From the NCBI GenBank assembly GCA_009691245.1, contig SHUM01000008.1, forward strand, positions 16,851 through 80,850: DNA of 64,000 nt. Reading direction: 5' to 3'. This document shows positions 1-8,164 of the stretch, piece by piece; positions within the stretch are counted from its first letter, which is position 1; each line of letters opens with the position of its first letter. This stretch comes from Acidobacteriota bacterium. GTDB lineage: Bacteria > Acidobacteriota > Terriglobia > 2-12-FULL-54-10. The notes under the pieces are model-generated. The model ran no database searches. It had not been told where the DNA came from and saw only the letters and a program-made list of their open reading frames with translations. A program made the position numbers and the translations under genes.

Positions 1-476
1 TTTACGAGCCGGATTTTAAGCCCGTGGTGGTTCCTTTCGATAAGATACTGGATGCGGTGCAGGAAGGCAGTGTGGACGCTGGCTTGCTGATTCATGAAGG
101 TCAGCTCACCTACCGGCGGCAAGCTGCCCACTGTGTTCTGGATATGGGAAAGTGGTGGAAGGAAAAGTTCCAATTGCCACTGCCCTTGGGGGGCAATGGC
201 ATCCGGCGGACGTTTTCTCCTGAACTGCGCGCCGAGATGGCCCGCCTCCTGCATGATAGCGTGCAATACGCGCTTGACCACCGCCAGGAAGCTCTGGCGT
301 ACGCCATGCAATTTGCCCGGGACCTGGAAACAGAATTGGCGGATCGCTTCGTGGGAATGTACGTCAACTCGTACACGCTGAAATACGGCGATGACGGGAA
401 GAAGGGCATCGGGAAGCTTTTCGATCTGGCCTTTGAACGCGGGTTGATTCCCAACCGGCCAGCCGTGGAATACTAG
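1..476 (+). CDS. mqnD: 1,4-dihydroxy-6-naphthoate synthase (MqnD), 3' part
   Basis: C-terminal part of a periplasmic-binding-protein-fold enzyme of the futalosine menaquinone route. It makes 1,4-dihydroxy-6-naphthoate from cyclic dehypoxanthinyl futalosine in the cytoplasm. The reading frame is already open at base 3 (YEPDFKPVVVPFDKI), so the GTG at 24 is internal and the true start lies outside the window. Visible family features are the segment DAGLLIHEGQLTY, a conserved glycine-rich loop LPLGGNGIRR, and a C-terminal helix bundle ending in the substrate-closing region (FVGMYVNSYTL). About 158 residues remain of a protein that is usually 270-290. MqnA and MqnD are related; the GLLIHEGQLTY segment favours MqnD. 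No partner mqn gene is visible downstream. Confidence 0.85.
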   Translation, partial: YEPDFKPVVVPFDKILDAVQEGSVDAGLLIHEGQLTYRRQAAHCVLDMGKWWKEKFQLPLPLGGNGIRRTFSPELRAEMARLLHDSVQYALDHRQEALAYAMQFARDLETELADRFVGMYVNSYTLKYGDDGKKGIGKLFDLAFERGLIPNRPAVEY

Positions 477-583
477 GTTCTTGAGCATGAGTTCGTATGC
501 GTTGCGGTGGCTGCCTTTGTGCGCGATGTAAATTGCTCAAGACGAAATTGGTGCAAGGGCAAGACGGAACAGATAGCTGGTAG

Positions 584-1603
584 ATGCAATTAATTGCTAC
601 GAACGCGGGCAGTTACCCCCGAATCGACGCAACGCCGGAATGCTCGTTGCGGCGGCAGACTATCGCCCAGGTTGACAGCGGAAAGAGGGCCAAGGCCGAG
701 CTGGGCGCCACAGAGATGGGTGCCACAGAGATGGGCGCCACCGAGGATATGCTCACTCGACTGGCCATCAAAGATCAGGCTGATAGCGGTCTCGATCTGG
801 TTACCGATGGACAGATTCGCTGGTATGACCCCATCTCGCACGTGGCTGGAAAATTGACGAACGTTGCGATCAACGGCTCACTGCGCTTTTTTGATACCAA
901 TTTATATATTCGCCAGCCAGTGATCCGTGGTCCGTTTGCGTGGGCAGTGCCTGTACTGCGCCCGGAATTCGAGATGGCCCGTGCAGCCAGCTCCAGGCCG
1001 GTAAAGCCGGTCATGACCGGCGCGCTGACTATTGCGCGACATTCCCTGGTCCTTGATCCACATTATCAGAAGGATTTCGCGCGTTTGGTCAAGGACTACA
1101 ATGAGGCGTTGGTATGCGAGGTTCGCGAACTGGCCATCGCCGGCGCCACCGTCATCCAGATTGACGAACCTGCCATCCTTAAGGACCGCCAGCCTAACGA
1201 TCTGCGTATTATGGCTGCGTGCTGGCGTAGATTGGCTAGCGCCAAGGGAAGCGCCAAGTTGGTATTAAACGTATTTCTTGGCGACCCCGGACCAATTCTT
1301 GGTGATCTGCTTGCTCTGCCGGCTGATGTACTGGCTCTCGACTTTACCTGCCGCCCGAAACTGGTCGATCAGGTTGCCGCCGCAAGACCTGCCAAGCCAT
1401 TGGGATTGGGTTTGTTGGATGGTGGCAATGCGATACTGGAGGAGACGGCTGCGGTAGCGGAGTCGCTCGCGAAGATTCTGCCCAACGTCCGTGCGGCGGA
1501 GTGTTACCTGAGTCCGTCGGCTGGGCTGGGGTCCTTACCGCGCGATCACGCGCTGGCGAAGCTTAAGCATTTGGTGGCGATTCGCAACAGCTTTCGTGGT
1601 TAA
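584..1603 (+). CDS. MetE C-terminal-domain-like protein lacking zinc ligands
   Basis: A 339-residue TIM-barrel protein resembling the catalytic C-terminal half of cobalamin-independent methionine synthase. Recognisable parts are the N-terminal GSYPR, DLVTDGQIRW, PVMTGALTIAR and IDEPAI near residue 200. In MetE, zinc and homocysteine are held by a His-x-Cys pair, a Glu and a C-terminal Cys (PDCGL). Here the equivalent places read LNVFLGD, LDFTC and PSAGL, so all ligands appear replaced. It may therefore not be a methionine synthase; a related methyl-transfer or binding role is possible but unproven. Codons 41-55 carry a 15-base tandem repeat (704-748) giving GATEM-GATEM-GATED. The ribosome-binding site is weak. 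It stands alone between mqnD and a zinc-ribbon gene. Confidence 0.7.
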   Translation: MQLIATNAGSYPRIDATPECSLRRQTIAQVDSGKRAKAELGATEMGATEMGATEDMLTRLAIKDQADSGLDLVTDGQIRWYDPISHVAGKLTNVAINGSLRFFDTNLYIRQPVIRGPFAWAVPVLRPEFEMARAASSRPVKPVMTGALTIARHSLVLDPHYQKDFARLVKDYNEALVCEVRELAIAGATVIQIDEPAILKDRQPNDLRIMAACWRRLASAKGSAKLVLNVFLGDPGPILGDLLALPADVLALDFTCRPKLVDQVAAARPAKPLGLGLLDGGNAILEETAAVAESLAKILPNVRAAECYLSPSAGLGSLPRDHALAKLKHLVAIRNSFRG

Positions 1604-1672
1604 CGGGCACCTACTAGTAAGAGGGAGCGGGGCCGCCGATCCCCCCAGGAATTTGCAAAGAAGGAGAAAGCG

Positions 1673-1978
1673 ATGATTGAGAAGCCGAGTGAGCCGGAGA
1701 ACGAATATTTTGCGCGGGTGGAAGCCCAGAAGCGTCTGGACGCGGAAGTGAAGCGTGCGGCGGGAATAGCGGACGGGGAGAAAAAGAGGCTGAAGGAACT
1801 GCACTACATGCATTGCCCGAAGTGCGGGACCGAGCTGCACGAAGAGACGCTCGAATCCATTTCCGTGGATATCTGCCCGTCCTGCCGGGGCATCTTCCTT
1901 GATGATGGCGAGCTGGTGAAGTTGACGGAGCGGCCCAAGGGAGTGCTCGGCAAAGTGCGCGGCCTGTTTTCTTCGTGA
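1673..1978 (+). CDS. TFIIB-type zinc-ribbon protein
   Basis: A 101-residue cytoplasmic protein with one zinc ribbon: CPKC near residue 45 and CPSC near residue 71, followed by RGIFLDDGEL. This is the bacterial zf-TFIIB pattern (a short ribbon with a conserved C-terminal W/F-D-x-GEL). The first 40 residues are charged and probably helical. The ATG follows a good GGAG site (aaggagaaagcg). The family is widespread and its function is not known; the resemblance to TFIIB is limited to the metal knuckle. It is monocistronic here, between the MetE-like gene and purC. Confidence 0.8.
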   Translation: MIEKPSEPENEYFARVEAQKRLDAEVKRAAGIADGEKKRLKELHYMHCPKCGTELHEETLESISVDICPSCRGIFLDDGELVKLTERPKGVLGKVRGLFSS

Positions 1979-2250
1979 TGTAATCTCCGTAAAATGGACC
2001 GCCCTCAAACGCAAAGGGACATTTTTCGCAAGCATTTTCTGCAATACTTCCCCCACTGTGCAATCACGGAACTTTGGTGACATCAAGTCCCAAAATCCAC
2101 TTTTTTCATCTAAAAAATAGGATGTATTTTTCGTGTTCATTGCGAGCCGTCCTGGCATAGAATGGTCCCCGCTCAAATCGAGTACAGTTCTTCTCCAATT
2201 TAAGCAACAAAGTTGTGCCCGTGGGTTTTACGATTAAGGACGCGTCCCTG

Positions 2251-3165
2251 ATGAGCATGGTACTGACACAGACTATTTTCCCCGGCCTCCAGCCGGTCGC
2301 AAGGGGAAAGGTGCGCGACATCTACAGTGCCGATGGCGGATTGGTCATGGTGGCCACCGATCGCATCTCCGCCTACGACTGCATCCTCGGCACGCCAATT
2401 CCTCTAAAGGGGAGAGTGTTGACGCAGTTGTCGATTTTTTGGTTTGATCTGTTGCAGGACATCATTCCGCACCACCTGCTGACGGCCGACCCGGCAATGT
2501 TTCCAGCACCGTTTCCGCAGTTCGCCGATCAACTGGATGGCCGCGCGATGTTCGTCAAGCAGGCCAGGCCGATACCGATTGAATGCGTGGTGCGAGGATA
2601 CCTTTCGGGCTCGGCATGGAAGGAATATAAAGCCAGCGGGCAAACCGCAGGCATCACTCTTTCAACAGGACTGCGAGAATCCGACCGGCTGAATGAGCCG
2701 ATGTTCACGCCCGCCACCAAAGCGCAGTCTGGACACGACGAGAATATCTCATTCGAGCAAATGGTCAGTCAGACGGGCAAGACCTTGGCCACCCATTTGC
2801 GCGACGTTAGCATTGCTCTCTATCAGAAGGCATCCGCCTATGCACGAGATCGTGGCGTGATGCTGGCCGACACCAAGTTTGAGTTTGGAATTGAGTCTGG
2901 CACGGAAGACGGCAGCAGCGAGGGTAAAGTGATTTTGATCGATGAGGCGCTTACTCCGGACTCCTCGCGCTACTGGCCGCTGGCGCAGTATCAGCCCGGC
3001 GGACCGCAGCCCTCATATGACAAGCAGTTTGTCCGCGACTATGTTGAGTCGATTGGTTGGAATAAGCAGCTGCCGGCGCCGCAATTGCCAGCCGACGTCG
3101 TCGCGAAGACCACCCAGAAATATCTGGAAATATTCAGTCTATTGACGGGCCGTGAGTTGGCCTAG
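2251..3165 (+). CDS. purC: SAICAR synthetase (PurC)
   Basis: Phosphoribosylaminoimidazole-succinocarboxamide synthase joins CAIR and aspartate with ATP in purine synthesis. Family signatures are the N-terminal GKVRDIY, PIPIECVVRGYLSGSAWKEY near residue 115, and IDEALTPDSSRYWP near residue 230. The 304 residues match the longer single-domain form of the enzyme. A GTG at 2215 would add 12 residues, but aagga at 2236-2240 sits about ten bases before the ATG at 2251, so the latter is preferred. The protein looks intact. The next gene, a Fis-type regulator, follows after 67 bases and may be cotranscribed. Confidence 0.95.
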   Translation: MSMVLTQTIFPGLQPVARGKVRDIYSADGGLVMVATDRISAYDCILGTPIPLKGRVLTQLSIFWFDLLQDIIPHHLLTADPAMFPAPFPQFADQLDGRAMFVKQARPIPIECVVRGYLSGSAWKEYKASGQTAGITLSTGLRESDRLNEPMFTPATKAQSGHDENISFEQMVSQTGKTLATHLRDVSIALYQKASAYARDRGVMLADTKFEFGIESGTEDGSSEGKVILIDEALTPDSSRYWPLAQYQPGGPQPSYDKQFVRDYVESIGWNKQLPAPQLPADVVAKTTQKYLEIFSLLTGRELA

Positions 3166-3232
3166 GGATCACGCCGGGGCCAAGGATGTTGATAGGGATT
3201 GTGCAGGAAGCAGAAACATTAGAGGAGTTGCC

Positions 3233-3490
3233 GTGAGAGACCTGATCGAAAAATTGATCGCGCAGATGGTGGAGACGGGAGTCTTCTTCCAGGATGCGGT
3301 GTCGGAGTTCGAGAAAAAATATATTCGCAAGGTTCTGGAGCAGTCCGGCGGCAACCAATCCAAGGCTGCTAAGGCACTCGGCATGCACCGCAACACGCTC
3401 GGTCGGAAGATGGAGGAATACCACCTCGCCGCGCGGAACGGATCGCGCTCCAAGGCCTCTCGGGCTCCTCGCGCCAAGCGCCCCAAATAG
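3233..3490 (+). CDS. Fis-type helix-turn-helix DNA-binding protein
   Basis: An 85-residue protein made almost entirely of a Fis-family C-terminal domain: two helices for dimerisation, then QSGGNQSKAAKALGMHRNTL, the HTH seen in Fis and at the end of NtrC-type activators. A basic tail rich in Ser, Lys and Arg follows (SRSKASRAPRAKRPK). The start is the GTG at 3233, chosen because AGGAG at 3222-3226 precedes it; a frame extension upstream to 3152 lacks such a site and overlaps purC. It could act as a nucleoid protein or local regulator. No target site is evident. A strong terminator follows. Confidence 0.85.
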   Translation: MRDLIEKLIAQMVETGVFFQDAVSEFEKKYIRKVLEQSGGNQSKAAKALGMHRNTLGRKMEEYHLAARNGSRSKASRAPRAKRPK

Positions 3491-3523
3491 TTTCCCCTCT
3501 GATTTTGTGCCTCTATTGAAAAC

Positions 3524-3566
3524 AAAAGAGCCTTCCTGAATAGCAAGCGTTCAGGAAGGCTCTTTT
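3524..3566. terminator. Bidirectional intrinsic terminator
   Basis: A perfect 17-base stem (3524-3540 with 3550-3566) has a 9-base loop. It is flanked by AAAA on the left and TTTT on the right, so it works as a U-tract hairpin on both strands. It separates the plus-strand Fis gene from the convergent minus-strand TPR gene. Confidence 0.9.
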
Positions 3567-3583
3567 ATTGTATGCTGTGAATC

Positions 3584-4858
3584 CTATTTGGTGATCTTGG
3601 CTTCAGTAATCTTCAGGACAAAAGGCTTGGCGGTGTAGGAATCAATTACGCCTTCCACCATGATGTCTTCGCCCTTCTTCAAAGCGCGGACAGGCGCAGT
3701 CAGGCTAACCTCCAGATCATGCTTGCCGTCCACGACAGCGACGTCTGCCGAGACGGCCAGCATAAGCGTGCGCGGAGCGGTGGCAGGGGTGGACGAGACC
3801 ACTCGGCCCGGTAGCGGCAACGACGCTCCCTTCAGAAGCGTCCAAGTGTCGGCTTCCTTCTCTCCACCCGCCTGAAGATGCTTGCGAATGTCGTCGAAGG
3901 TTTCCAGGTCCTCAGGCTTAACCGTCAGTTCGCGCACCTTCACCGGCTCTGGTTCCGGCTCCGGTGGAGGTGCCATTTCTTCCATACTTTTCACGTGGAA
4001 GTCAGCGGGCGGGAATGCCGCGCCGCCGGCTTGTGCCAGCACGGCATCCAAGCCCTCTGTGTCGCCGTGGCGGGCATCGTAGACTTTTGTCAGATAGTCT
4101 TTCACGCTGGTCTTGGTCGCCTCTGGAAGAGCGCCGGGCCCGGCGACGGATATCGCATGGGACAAAGCCCAAATACCTTGATCATAGTTTGAGGGCTTGG
4201 GAGACAAGTGCGCTAATCCCAGCCAGTAGAAATTCAGAGCGTCGTTCGGATTGGTTTCGCCGCTTCGTTTCAGGTCTGTCTGTGCCTTTTCGTATTCCTT
4301 CTTCTGCAAGGCGACGAATCCGGCAGTCTGATGGAAGATGGCTGCCGACTGTGCTTTTTGTTTTTCAAACTGCTCAGGCGCCACGCCTGCAGGAGCCTGC
4401 ATGGCATCAACCGCAGCCACGCCTTTTACCGCGATTGCAGCGGTCTTGCTGAGTTGGGCGTCAAAATCGGGAGCCGAAGGATTGGCCGAGCGTGGGAACA
4501 TGTAGCTGAGCAGAATCAGTGCGCGCAGATTGTTCGGCGTGAGTGTGAGCAATTTCTCAGCGGTCTCCTGCATCTTGGCGGCATTATTGGTTGCCTGATA
4601 GGCGCCGAGCTTCATCTCCAAAATCTTGTCCGGAAACTTGGACTCCGGGTAGTCGGTCGTGTACTTGTCCGACAACTGGATTATCTGTGCGGGATCCTTA
4701 GACTGAGCAATGGCATTGAAGGCGTCATACTCGGCACGGTCCTTCCATGGCGAGGCTTCCTGTGCTGGCGCCTGCGTCCATGCAGGCCGGACTGCCAAGG
4801 CACCTCCCAGCAGGATAGTCATTATGGCCAAGCGAAGTAAAAATTTACCCTTCATCAT
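3584..4858 (-). CDS. Exported TPR-containing protein
   Basis: A 424-residue protein with an N-terminal signal peptide (basic MMKGK, then LLRLAIMTILLGGALA and a likely cleavage near WTQA). Residues 40-260 are helical and repeat-like, typical of tetratricopeptide repeats: KFPDKILEMKLGAYQ, EYEKAQTDLKRSGETNPND, ALNFYWLGLAHL. A C-terminal domain of about 110 residues looks beta-rich and is preceded by a Pro/Glu stretch (PPPEPEPEPVKV). The start ATG has an AAGGAG site eight bases upstream. It probably scaffolds envelope proteins; no enzyme motif is seen. It is transcribed toward the shared terminator at 3524-3566. Confidence 0.75.
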   Translation of the reverse strand: MMKGKFLLRLAIMTILLGGALAVRPAWTQAPAQEASPWKDRAEYDAFNAIAQSKDPAQIIQLSDKYTTDYPESKFPDKILEMKLGAYQATNNAAKMQETAEKLLTLTPNNLRALILLSYMFPRSANPSAPDFDAQLSKTAAIAVKGVAAVDAMQAPAGVAPEQFEKQKAQSAAIFHQTAGFVALQKKEYEKAQTDLKRSGETNPNDALNFYWLGLAHLSPKPSNYDQGIWALSHAISVAGPGALPEATKTSVKDYLTKVYDARHGDTEGLDAVLAQAGGAAFPPADFHVKSMEEMAPPPEPEPEPVKVRELTVKPEDLETFDDIRKHLQAGGEKEADTWTLLKGASLPLPGRVVSSTPATAPRTLMLAVSADVAVVDGKHDLEVSLTAPVRALKKGEDIMVEGVIDSYTAKPFVLKITEAKITK

Positions 4859-5149
4859 CCTAATTACTCCTTTCAACTGGATTACCGATATCCGAATTAC
4901 TATACCCCGGCATGGGGGGCTGATTTCCACCAAAAAATTAACATAGATCGCGTGGAGCGGAAATAGTTATTTTGCGGTTCGTCAAAGGCTGCCTCGCCGC
5001 AACCCTTTCGCCGGTTCTCATCAATATTAACAGATGCCCGCAGAATAAATAGCGTTGCCTTGAGCGGTGAAGCAGGGACTCCTGCCATTGCAAGGGCTAG
5101 GCTCCTCCTGGGATAGTAAATGGGTGGCCTGGCTGGTCGCTGGGTCGAG

Positions 5150-5944
5150 CTACCGTGATTGGGGCAAGGCTCTGCCTTTTTGCTTCGAGTTTATAAGCTT
5201 ATCAACATAATTCCGCAGATTGGTAGACAGCCTGGGATCCTGCCGCAGGTCTGCCAACTCGCTGGTGGTAAGATCGGGGAGCAGCGCGGCAAAACGCGCT
5301 AGCGAGAGATGCTTACTCCGCAACAGGCCCAACTTCACGGAGCGCCGCCGCATCCACTTGTTGCTTTCGGCGACAGCCGCGGCCAGGACAGGGTGCGCCT
5401 TCTCCATGGATAGAGCCAGCGCTAATGCAGCATCGGTCATCGCGGGATTTTCAAGAGCGGCTTCCACTACCCGGCGTTCCGTGTCGAGCAGCATCCCCGC
5501 CGCGATGCGGTGCGAACCCCGCCGCGCCAGGGTCAGGCGTTGCCCCAGTGCGATGCCCTGAGGTTGCGCCAAGATGGCGTCTTCGGCCAGCCGCCTTAAG
5601 TCAGGGGGAACTCCCGCCGTTCGGGCGATTTCCATGAGGTCAAAAAGAAATAGGAATTTTATGAGCGGCAGCGCCAAGTGGCGAGGCGTTTGCGGATGCT
5701 TCAACACGGCTGCCTTCATGGCGTAGCTACGCATCCACTCGACTCTCTTCGCTATGCTGGTAACGGTCTTGCGTGGCAGGTCTCGTCGCGAAAGCAGAAG
5801 CAACAGATGCGGCTCGCGCAGGCCGGGGTTATCGAGAAGGGTGTCCAGAACCTCTTGTACCTGGCTGTATAGCAAGATTTCCAGCTCAGGGCCACTGGCG
5901 GTTCGTGCTTGCCGCAGCAAATCCAGATTGGTAGGTTCTGGCAT
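5150..5944 (-). CDS. Hypothetical alpha-helical repeat-like protein
   Basis: A 264-residue protein I cannot assign to a named family. It is almost wholly predicted helix, with successive helical pairs such as EVLDTLLDNPGLREPHLLLL, YAMKAAVLKHPQTPRHLAL and VVEAALENPAMTDAALALAL. The recurring N-P-x-(T/L) turn and spacing of about 35-45 residues suggest a HEAT- or DUF2336-like solenoid used for protein contact. There is no signal peptide or membrane segment. The coding strand is minus and the gene is separated by 291 bases from the TPR gene, so it probably has its own promoter. Confidence 0.6.
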   Translation of the reverse strand: MPEPTNLDLLRQARTASGPELEILLYSQVQEVLDTLLDNPGLREPHLLLLLSRRDLPRKTVTSIAKRVEWMRSYAMKAAVLKHPQTPRHLALPLIKFLFLFDLMEIARTAGVPPDLRRLAEDAILAQPQGIALGQRLTLARRGSHRIAAGMLLDTERRVVEAALENPAMTDAALALALSMEKAHPVLAAAVAESNKWMRRRSVKLGLLRSKHLSLARFAALLPDLTTSELADLRQDPRLSTNLRNYVDKLINSKQKGRALPQSR

Positions 5945-6203
5945 GAAACATCACTTAGCTAAACTAAAAGGCAAGCCTGCGGGCTGAATCCAACTATGGT
6001 GGCTCACTCCGATTTTGATGCTAGCACTGAATGCGCACGATTGGCCGCTCAATCGCGAAGAAACCCCAACAGATGGGGGAGGAGTAGCCACTACCACAAC
6101 AGGTATTGCCCATCTGGCATTTTCGATAATTAGGGGGTTACCTTAGCTGTAAACTTTATGGTAGGCTAGCGCAGTTTAGTTGATGGGGATACGGGGGTGA
6201 GGT

Positions 6204-6944
6204 TTGGAAGGAATCTCTGCTGTCTTTCCCGCATACAATGATGCGGGTACAATTGGCCAACTAGTCAAGAAGACATTCCACCTGATTGCAGCCACTGGAC
6301 GTGACTTCGAGATTGTCGTAGTGGATGATGGCAGCGCGGATGACACCGCGGCTGTTCTGGAGCAAACCCAGGCGGAGCTAGGCCCACGCCTTCACTTTAT
6401 TCGTCACCCGAAAAATCGCGGCTACGGCGCTGCGTTGCGTTCCGGCTTTAAGGCCGCGCGCAAGGAATTGGTGTTCTATACTGACGGCGATGGCCAGTAC
6501 GATCCGGGCGAGTTGAGTCTGCTGCTTGCCAAAATGACCAGCTCGATTGATCTGGTGAATGGTTATAAAATCAAGCGCCACGATCCGCTGTATCGCATCG
6601 TGGTGGGCAAGGTCTATAACCGGTTTGTGCGGCTGGCATTTCAATTGAAAGTCCGGGACGTAGATTGTGACTTCCGGCTGGTCCGCCGCGAACTTTTGAA
6701 TCAGGCGCATTTGGAATCTGACTCCGGCGTGATCTGTGTGGAGATGGTTCACAAGCTGCAGCGACTCGGCTGTCGGCTCACAGAAGTTCCTGTGCATCAT
6801 TATCCGCGACTGGTGGGCAGTTCCCAGTTCTTCCGCTTGCGAGCCGTAACGGAAACCCTCCTGCAGCTTGTCCGCCTTTTCTTGAAGAGGTCTTCCCCGA
6901 TCCGGCCTTTATCGCAGGAATTGCCTGAGTCCACGATAAAGTAA
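6204..6944 (+). CDS. Family 2 glycosyltransferase (dolichol-phosphate-mannose synthase type)
   Basis: A 246-residue GT-A fold enzyme. It has an N-terminal SAVFPAYNDAGTI, the nucleotide-binding VVVDDGSADDT near residue 40 and a metal-binding DGDGQYD near residue 95, followed by VNGYKIKRHDP. This is the layout of transferases that load a sugar onto a polyprenyl phosphate or a growing glycan. It has no membrane helix of its own. The frame opens just after a TGA at 6198, and TTG at 6204 is the only start upstream of the first motif; the GGGGGTGAGG before it is very close. It leads a run of sugar genes (epimerase, aminotransferase, methyltransferase), so a surface-glycan role is likely. Confidence 0.85.
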   Translation: MEGISAVFPAYNDAGTIGQLVKKTFHLIAATGRDFEIVVVDDGSADDTAAVLEQTQAELGPRLHFIRHPKNRGYGAALRSGFKAARKELVFYTDGDGQYDPGELSLLLAKMTSSIDLVNGYKIKRHDPLYRIVVGKVYNRFVRLAFQLKVRDVDCDFRLVRRELLNQAHLESDSGVICVEMVHKLQRLGCRLTEVPVHHYPRLVGSSQFFRLRAVTETLLQLVRLFLKRSSPIRPLSQELPESTIK

Positions 6945-6998
6945 TCTTGCTTCTGCTCCTCCGTTACAGCAATCCTGGTTTCTGATATCTTTGTCTTT

Positions 6999-7021
6999 GC
7001 CATCGCATTCATTGCGATGGC
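6999..7021. terminator. Hairpin without a T-tract after the glycosyltransferase gene
   Basis: A perfect 9-base stem (6999-7007 with 7013-7021) encloses a 5-base loop. No run of T follows, so it is at best an attenuator or RNA-stabilising hairpin between the glycosyltransferase and the epimerase gene. Confidence 0.4.
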
Positions 7022-7084
7022 ATATCCTTGCGTGATGGAGTCTGTGGATCGGGGCCCCGGGGGCTATCCACATTCGAGTAATTG

Positions 7085-8164
7085 ATGTTCAAAAAACACG
7101 ATCCAATATCGGTACAGGATGACCCCCAAAGAACGTATTGGCGGGAGTCCTCCCTGGATTCATATTACAGGGGCTTGTCGGTTCTGGTTACCGGGGGCTG
7201 TGGATTCATCGGTAGCAATCTGGTTCATCGGCTGGTGGAGCTGGGTGCAAACGTAACCGTTATCGATTCCCTTGTGCCGGGTTGTGGCTGGCATCATGCA
7301 AATCTAGATGGAGCGGTCGATAAGATACGACTCTCATTCTCGGACATGCGAGATGCCGTTGCGATGCGCCCGCTAATTGAAGGGCAGCGCATTGTCTTCA
7401 ATCTGGCGGGCGAGATCAGCCACATCAGCAGTATGCGTGATCCGCAACGCGACCTGAGTCTGAACGCCTCCGCTCAACTTTCGTTTCTCGACGTTTGCCG
7501 CCTGCATAATCCTTCGGCCACCATCGTTTATGCCAGTTCGCGCCAGGTTTATGGCAGCGCGCGCTATCTGGGTGTTGATGAGCTGCATCCCATCAACCCT
7601 GTGGACTATAACGGCGTGCATAAGCTGACGGCGGAGGGTTATCACTCTTTGTTGCGGAATCAGTTCGGAGTGCGGACGATCAGCCTGCGCCTCGGGAATA
7701 TCTACGGACCGCGACAGGGTATTCACCAGGATTGCCGTGGGTTCATTGATTCCTTCATGCGCATTGCCTCGACTGGTGAACAATTAGTGGTTTTTGGCGA
7801 CGGAACCCAAGTGCGCGGCATGCTCTATGTGGACGATGCCGTAGACGCTTTTCTGCGCGCTGGCGCTGCGGGGCCGTTGGCCAGCGCAGTGTATAATATT
7901 GGCAATCCCACCCCCATTTCATTGATCGACATTGCGCGGCAACTGGCACGCGTTTTTGACGGCCCGGAACCGCGAACCGTCCCATTTCCAGAAGAAAGCA
8001 AAGCCATCGATATTGGCGATTTTTATCAAAACACGGAGCGTGCCCGTTGTGAGTTGGGCTGGGCACCGCGCGTTGGATTTGCAGATGGCCTGAAGCGAAC
8101 GCTGGATTTTTTCAGACCCCGAATCTCTGAAAGGCTCCATGCCGGCAAGCCTCCCATTTCTTAA
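7085..8164 (+). CDS. NAD-dependent epimerase/dehydratase (extended SDR)
   Basis: A 359-residue nucleotide-sugar enzyme. The Rossmann motif VTGGCGFIGSNL lies near residue 37, the serine strand IVYASSRQVYG near residue 155 and the catalytic Tyr-x-x-x-Lys is YNGVHK near residue 178. RLGNIYGPRQ and the late GDGTQVRGMLYVDD complete the UDP-glucose 4-epimerase/dTDP-glucose dehydratase pattern. The substrate cannot be fixed from sequence. An N-terminal extension of about 35 residues precedes the fold. The start is the ATG at 7085 (a TTG directly before it is also possible). It overlaps the following aminotransferase gene by 26 bases, so the two are translationally coupled and probably act in one nucleotide-sugar pathway. 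Confidence 0.88.
   Translation: MFKKHDPISVQDDPQRTYWRESSLDSYYRGLSVLVTGGCGFIGSNLVHRLVELGANVTVIDSLVPGCGWHHANLDGAVDKIRLSFSDMRDAVAMRPLIEGQRIVFNLAGEISHISSMRDPQRDLSLNASAQLSFLDVCRLHNPSATIVYASSRQVYGSARYLGVDELHPINPVDYNGVHKLTAEGYHSLLRNQFGVRTISLRLGNIYGPRQGIHQDCRGFIDSFMRIASTGEQLVVFGDGTQVRGMLYVDDAVDAFLRAGAAGPLASAVYNIGNPTPISLIDIARQLARVFDGPEPRTVPFPEESKAIDIGDFYQNTERARCELGWAPRVGFADGLKRTLDFFRPRISERLHAGKPPIS

Noticed and set aside
6800..7012. A 70-codon minus-strand frame
   Set aside because: It overlaps the glycosyltransferase 3' end and has no recognisable domain or ribosome site.
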